Below are positions 6,948 to 8,715 of a DNA stretch of 8,715 nt, piece by piece. The notes below the pieces were generated by a model. The model saw nothing but the letters and a program-made list of their open reading frames with translations. It was not told the origin of the DNA and did no database searches. This DNA comes from Candidatus Latescibacterota bacterium. Its GTDB lineage: Bacteria > JAAXHH01 > JACQVL01. The DNA lies in assembly GCA_016209865.1 (NCBI GenBank), contig JACQVL010000035.1, positions 1 through 8,715 of the forward strand, in the 5' to 3' direction. Each line of letters begins with the position of its first letter. The first letter of the stretch is position 1. The position numbers were made by a program, and so were the translations under genes.

Positions 6948-7556
6948 CTATCGCCTCCGCACAACCTTCACAATCCTCACCGGTGACGTCAGCTTCTGGC
7001 CGTCCACGGGCGCAGCCTGAATCCGCTTCACGATGTCCATTCCCTTCACGACCGTCCCGAACGCCGCGAACCCCTGGCCGTCCGGGTTCCGCTTGCCGCC
7101 GAAGTCCAGGGACGGCTGATCGCCGATGCAGATGAAGAAGTCAGATGTCGCGGTATCCGGCTCGCGCCGCGCCATCGAGATCGTGCCGTTCTTGTGCGAC
7201 AGCCCGGTCTTGTTCGTCCGTTCGAGTGGAACGGCTGGGAAACCCTTGTCCACGAGCGCCGGGTTGATGCCCGCCTGGATGACTTCGATCTTCACCGTCT
7301 GATTGGGCTGATTGTCAGGCTTGATCGTCACCGCCCGATGGAACACGCCGCCCACGTACAATCCTCCATCCACGTACCTGAGGAAGTTCGTCACGGTGAC
7401 CGGCGCGTGCGCGGAATCTAACACCGCTTCAACCTCCCCGAATTCCGTGGTGATCGTGATCGGAATCAGGCCATCCGCCGCCACGCCCGGCCGGGCTGAT
7501 CCGGCCAGCACGGCCATGATGAACAATGCGGCGATGTATCGTGTTCTCGTCCTCAT
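6948..7556 (-). CDS. Exported cyclophilin-type peptidyl-prolyl cis-trans isomerase
   Basis: Protein of 202 residues. Residues 1-27 form a signal peptide (RTRTR, hydrophobic core, cleavage after about GVAA), so it acts outside the cytoplasmic membrane, helping proline isomerisation in exported proteins. The cyclophilin domain follows: TEFGEVEAVLDSAHAPVTVTNFLRYV (37-62), FHR with the catalytic arginine 74, IQAG with glutamine 94, GTISMAR (124-130), SDFFICIG (138-145) and FAAFGTVVKGMDIVKRI (163-179). Between FHR and IQAG there are about 12 residues more than in E. coli PpiA or human CypA. The usual SQFF is SDFF, and the tryptophan known from CypA is a serine (149). These are seen in divergent bacterial members, and activity is likely but not certain. 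The ATG is preceded by GGGGAG at 7562-7567. Confidence 0.93.
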   Translation of the reverse strand: MRTRTRYIAALFIMAVLAGSARPGVAADGLIPITITTEFGEVEAVLDSAHAPVTVTNFLRYVDGGLYVGGVFHRAVTIKPDNQPNQTVKIEVIQAGINPALVDKGFPAVPLERTNKTGLSHKNGTISMARREPDTATSDFFICIGDQPSLDFGGKRNPDGQGFAAFGTVVKGMDIVKRIQAAPVDGQKLTSPVRIVKVVRRR

Positions 7557-7591
7557 GTTTTCTCCCCAAGGCGACCCACTGGGTTGCTTCT

Positions 7592-7621
7592 CCTACACTG
7601 AACCGAAAGTTCTGCTGTCAA
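7592..7621 (-). promoter_or_regulatory. Possible sigma-70 type promoter of the cyclophilin gene
   Basis: A perfect -35 hexamer TTGACA lies at 7616-7621 on the minus strand. The best -10 candidate 18 bases downstream is only TGTAGG (7592-7597), a weak match. The position about 35-60 bp before the start codon is sensible. Confidence 0.3.
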
Positions 7622-7633
7622 GCAAGGACATGG

Positions 7634-7653
7634 ATTCCCGCTTTCACGGGAAT
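7634..7653. repeat. Dispersed ATTCCCG-N6-CGGGAAT inverted repeat
   Basis: ATTCCCG (7634-7640) and CGGGAAT (7647-7653) form a perfect 7-bp stem with loop CTTTCA, within the longer conserved context TGGATTCCCG...GGGAATGACA. This kind of element is common between genes in many bacteria. It sits upstream of the cyclophilin gene. Short frames through it (MDSRFHGND, WIPAFTGMT) are known annotation artefacts. Confidence 0.8.
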
Positions 7654-7709
7654 GACACATCTATCTGAATTTTCGTTTCGGTATACTCCATCGTTTCTTT
7701 TCCCCGTTT

Positions 7710-7741
7710 CTCCTCTGCTCCCCTGCCCCTCTGCTGCTCTC
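7710..7741. repeat. Purine/pyrimidine low-complexity array with period near 8 bp
   Basis: Units CTCCTCTG, CTCCCCTG, CCCCTCTG and CTGCTCTC follow one another. The array ends exactly at the stop codon (7742-7744) of the minus-strand hydrolase gene, so it would be the start of its 3' untranslated region, reading as a purine-rich strand. Confidence 0.5.
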
Positions 7742-8563
7742 TCACACCACCACCCGCTCCCCCGCCGGACCCACCCAGGCAGGAATGTCGGGAAATTTCG
7801 CCTTCAGGTATGCCGTAAACTTCGCCGGGTCTTCGCTGTTGTTCACGAACATGTCGTAGTGGGTCGGGACGGCCAGGCGCGGGTTGAGTTCCCCCGTTAA
7901 ATCGACCGCCTCCTGGTAGGTCATGTTCCCGATGCAGCCCGACGAGTACCGCTCCGCGTCCCGGCCGTTGATGGGCAGGAAGACGACGTCTACGCGCTCC
8001 CACTGCGTGAGGGTCGTCAGCAGTCCTTCGTAGACGAGCGTGTCCCCGGAGTGGTAGAAGGCCGTCCCGTTCGCCTCCACGACGTAGCCGAGGAACGGAA
8101 ACCCCAGCGCCGGGTCCTCGTGGAAGAACTCGTGCTTGGCTTTGATGGCGGTGACCTTGACCCCGTCGATCTCTGCCGTCTCTCCGGCGTTCAGGACGAT
8201 CAGTCGCCCATCCGGCACCCCCAGGTCGCGCATCCGCTGCCGGTGGGCGCGCGGGGCAACGAACCGGGCGTGGCGGGCGGCGGCGGCGATGCCCGGGATG
8301 GCGCCGGGGTCGATGTGGTCGCCGTGGTCGTGAGTACACAGGATGAGGTCGAAGTCCGCCAGGTCTTCCGGCTTGAGTAGCGGCGGCTTCGTGCGGGCCT
8401 CGTTGGGAGTGAGGTAGGGGTCGACGAACATCACCGTCTTCCCTGCTTTCACGATGATGCTGTGCTGGCCGGTCCACCAGAACGCCAGCCGGCCGTGCGG
8501 CACCTGCGCGGCGGCGATGTCATCCAACAATGCCTGGCCCTGTCGGGCGATGGTCTTGGACAT
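7742..8563 (-). CDS. UlaG-like metallo-beta-lactamase-fold hydrolase
   Basis: Predicted cytoplasmic metal-dependent hydrolase of 273 residues. It has the metal-binding motif THDHGDH (77-83), histidine 144 (KAKHEF), aspartate 174 in HSGDT (171-175) and histidine 235 in PTHYD (233-237). The signature LPINGRD (196-202) and the N-terminal WWTGQHSIIVKAG are characteristic of the branch containing UlaG, the Mn2+-dependent L-ascorbate-6-phosphate lactonase. The true substrate may be another lactone or phosphoester, because relatives of this branch are annotated broadly and none of the other ula genes is here. The ATG has AGGAG at 8570-8574 with six bases between. The neighbouring cyclophilin gene is 185 bp downstream and separated by repeats, so the two are probably not one tight operon. 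Confidence 0.92.
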   Translation of the reverse strand: MSKTIARQGQALLDDIAAAQVPHGRLAFWWTGQHSIIVKAGKTVMFVDPYLTPNEARTKPPLLKPEDLADFDLILCTHDHGDHIDPGAIPGIAAAARHARFVAPRAHRQRMRDLGVPDGRLIVLNAGETAEIDGVKVTAIKAKHEFFHEDPALGFPFLGYVVEANGTAFYHSGDTLVYEGLLTTLTQWERVDVVFLPINGRDAERYSSGCIGNMTYQEAVDLTGELNPRLAVPTHYDMFVNNSEDPAKFTAYLKAKFPDIPAWVGPAGERVVV

Positions 8564-8585
8564 GGAAGGCTCCTTGTTAAGAACG

Positions 8586-8608
8586 GTGGTCAGTGGTCAG
8601 TGGTCAGT
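8586..8608. repeat. 7-bp tandem repeat GTGGTCA, three units
   Basis: Three perfect GTGGTCA units (8586-8606) followed by GT. It starts 22 bp before the hydrolase start codon, within its 5' untranslated region or promoter. The unit is the same as in the blocks at 1479-1492 and 2493-2506. Confidence 0.75.
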
Positions 8609-8621
8609 AAAAACAAACTGG

Positions 8622-8664
8622 ATTCCCGCTCCCCACTTTCGCGAGGACAGGTTTCGCAGGAATG
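8622..8664. repeat. Diverged or expanded copy of the ATTCCC...GGAAT repeat
   Basis: ATTCCCGC at 8622-8629 matches the left arm of the element at 7634, and GGAATGA at about 8658-8664 matches its right end. The middle is about 20 bases longer and carries TTTCGCGAGG and TTTCGCAGG, as if the right half were duplicated. Confidence 0.5.
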
Positions 8665-8710
8665 ACCCCCCTATCGTCCCCCCACATGCGGGGGGACACG
8701 GAGGGGGGGT
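8665..8710. repeat. GC-rich palindrome at the right edge
   Basis: An inner stem GTCCCCCC (8676-8683) and GGGGGGAC (8690-8697) with the loop ACATGC is flanked by an outer, imperfect pair ACCCCCCT (8665-8672) and AGGGGGGGT (8702-8710). It looks like an intergenic repeat element. With no T-run it is not a typical intrinsic terminator. Confidence 0.6.
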
Positions 8711-8715
8711 AATAC

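Noticed and set aside
7312-7668. Plus-strand open frame ending in MDSRFHGND-like residues
   Set aside because: Antisense to the cyclophilin gene, and its tail is the translated dispersed repeat, a common annotation artefact.
7644-8477. 277-codon minus-strand open frame overlapping the hydrolase gene in another frame
   Set aside because: Composed mainly of R, P, G and H without motifs. The overlapping frame has the full metal-binding set and a proper ribosome binding site.
67-8608. Reading the repeat blocks as a CRISPR array
   Set aside because: Units are 7 bp long and contiguous, with no spacers of constant length and no cas genes.

Overview
The window carries seven complete protein genes and no tRNA, rRNA, CRISPR array, integrase or intact insertion sequence. 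Coding regions are GC-rich, with strong G/C preference at third codon positions, and most starts have a clear Shine-Dalgarno site. A Tat-type lipoprotein signal suggests a bacterium with an ABC-transporter lifestyle. Short tandem repeats fill the spaces between genes. I cannot assign a phylum. An uncultured soil or groundwater lineage (for example Armatimonadota, Chloroflexota or Poribacteria-like) fits the gene mix, but this is inference only.

Left half (98-5439): a divergent sugar-type locus. On the minus strand an SDR dehydrogenase (1497-2282) lies just upstream of an ABC solute-binding lipoprotein (98-1450). On the plus strand a 671-residue right-handed beta-helix protein resembling GH141-type glycosidases (2562-4577) is followed after 31 bp by a second SDR dehydrogenase (4609-5439). 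The 279-bp space between the two arms (2283-2561) must hold the promoters. It is built largely of 7-bp tandem repeats, some of them in inverted orientation. A plausible reading is uptake of a sugar or oligosaccharide by the binding protein, cleavage in the cytoplasm by the beta-helix enzyme (no signal peptide is visible) and oxidation by the SDR enzymes. No permease, ATPase or regulator gene is in the window.

Middle (5461-6947): a Ca2+/H+ antiporter gene (cax) starts 21 bp after the second SDR, so it may be co-transcribed. A 413-bp stretch without a convincing gene follows. It is visibly poorer in G+C than its surroundings, has a 9-bp hairpin and repeated GTCGC motifs, and separates cax from the convergent genes on the right.

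Right part (6948-8715): two minus-strand genes, an exported cyclophilin-type peptidyl-prolyl isomerase (6948-7556) and an UlaG-like metallo-beta-lactamase-fold hydrolase (7742-8563). Around them are dispersed ATTCCC...GGGAAT repeats (1-20, 7634-7653 and a diverged copy at 8622-8664), a purine/pyrimidine array with a period near 8 bp, and a mosaic of three repeat types at the right edge.

The genes belong to known families. The least ordinary features are the recurrent 7-bp arrays in almost every gap of the left half and upstream of the hydrolase, and the possible complete import-cleave-oxidise route around the beta-helix enzyme.
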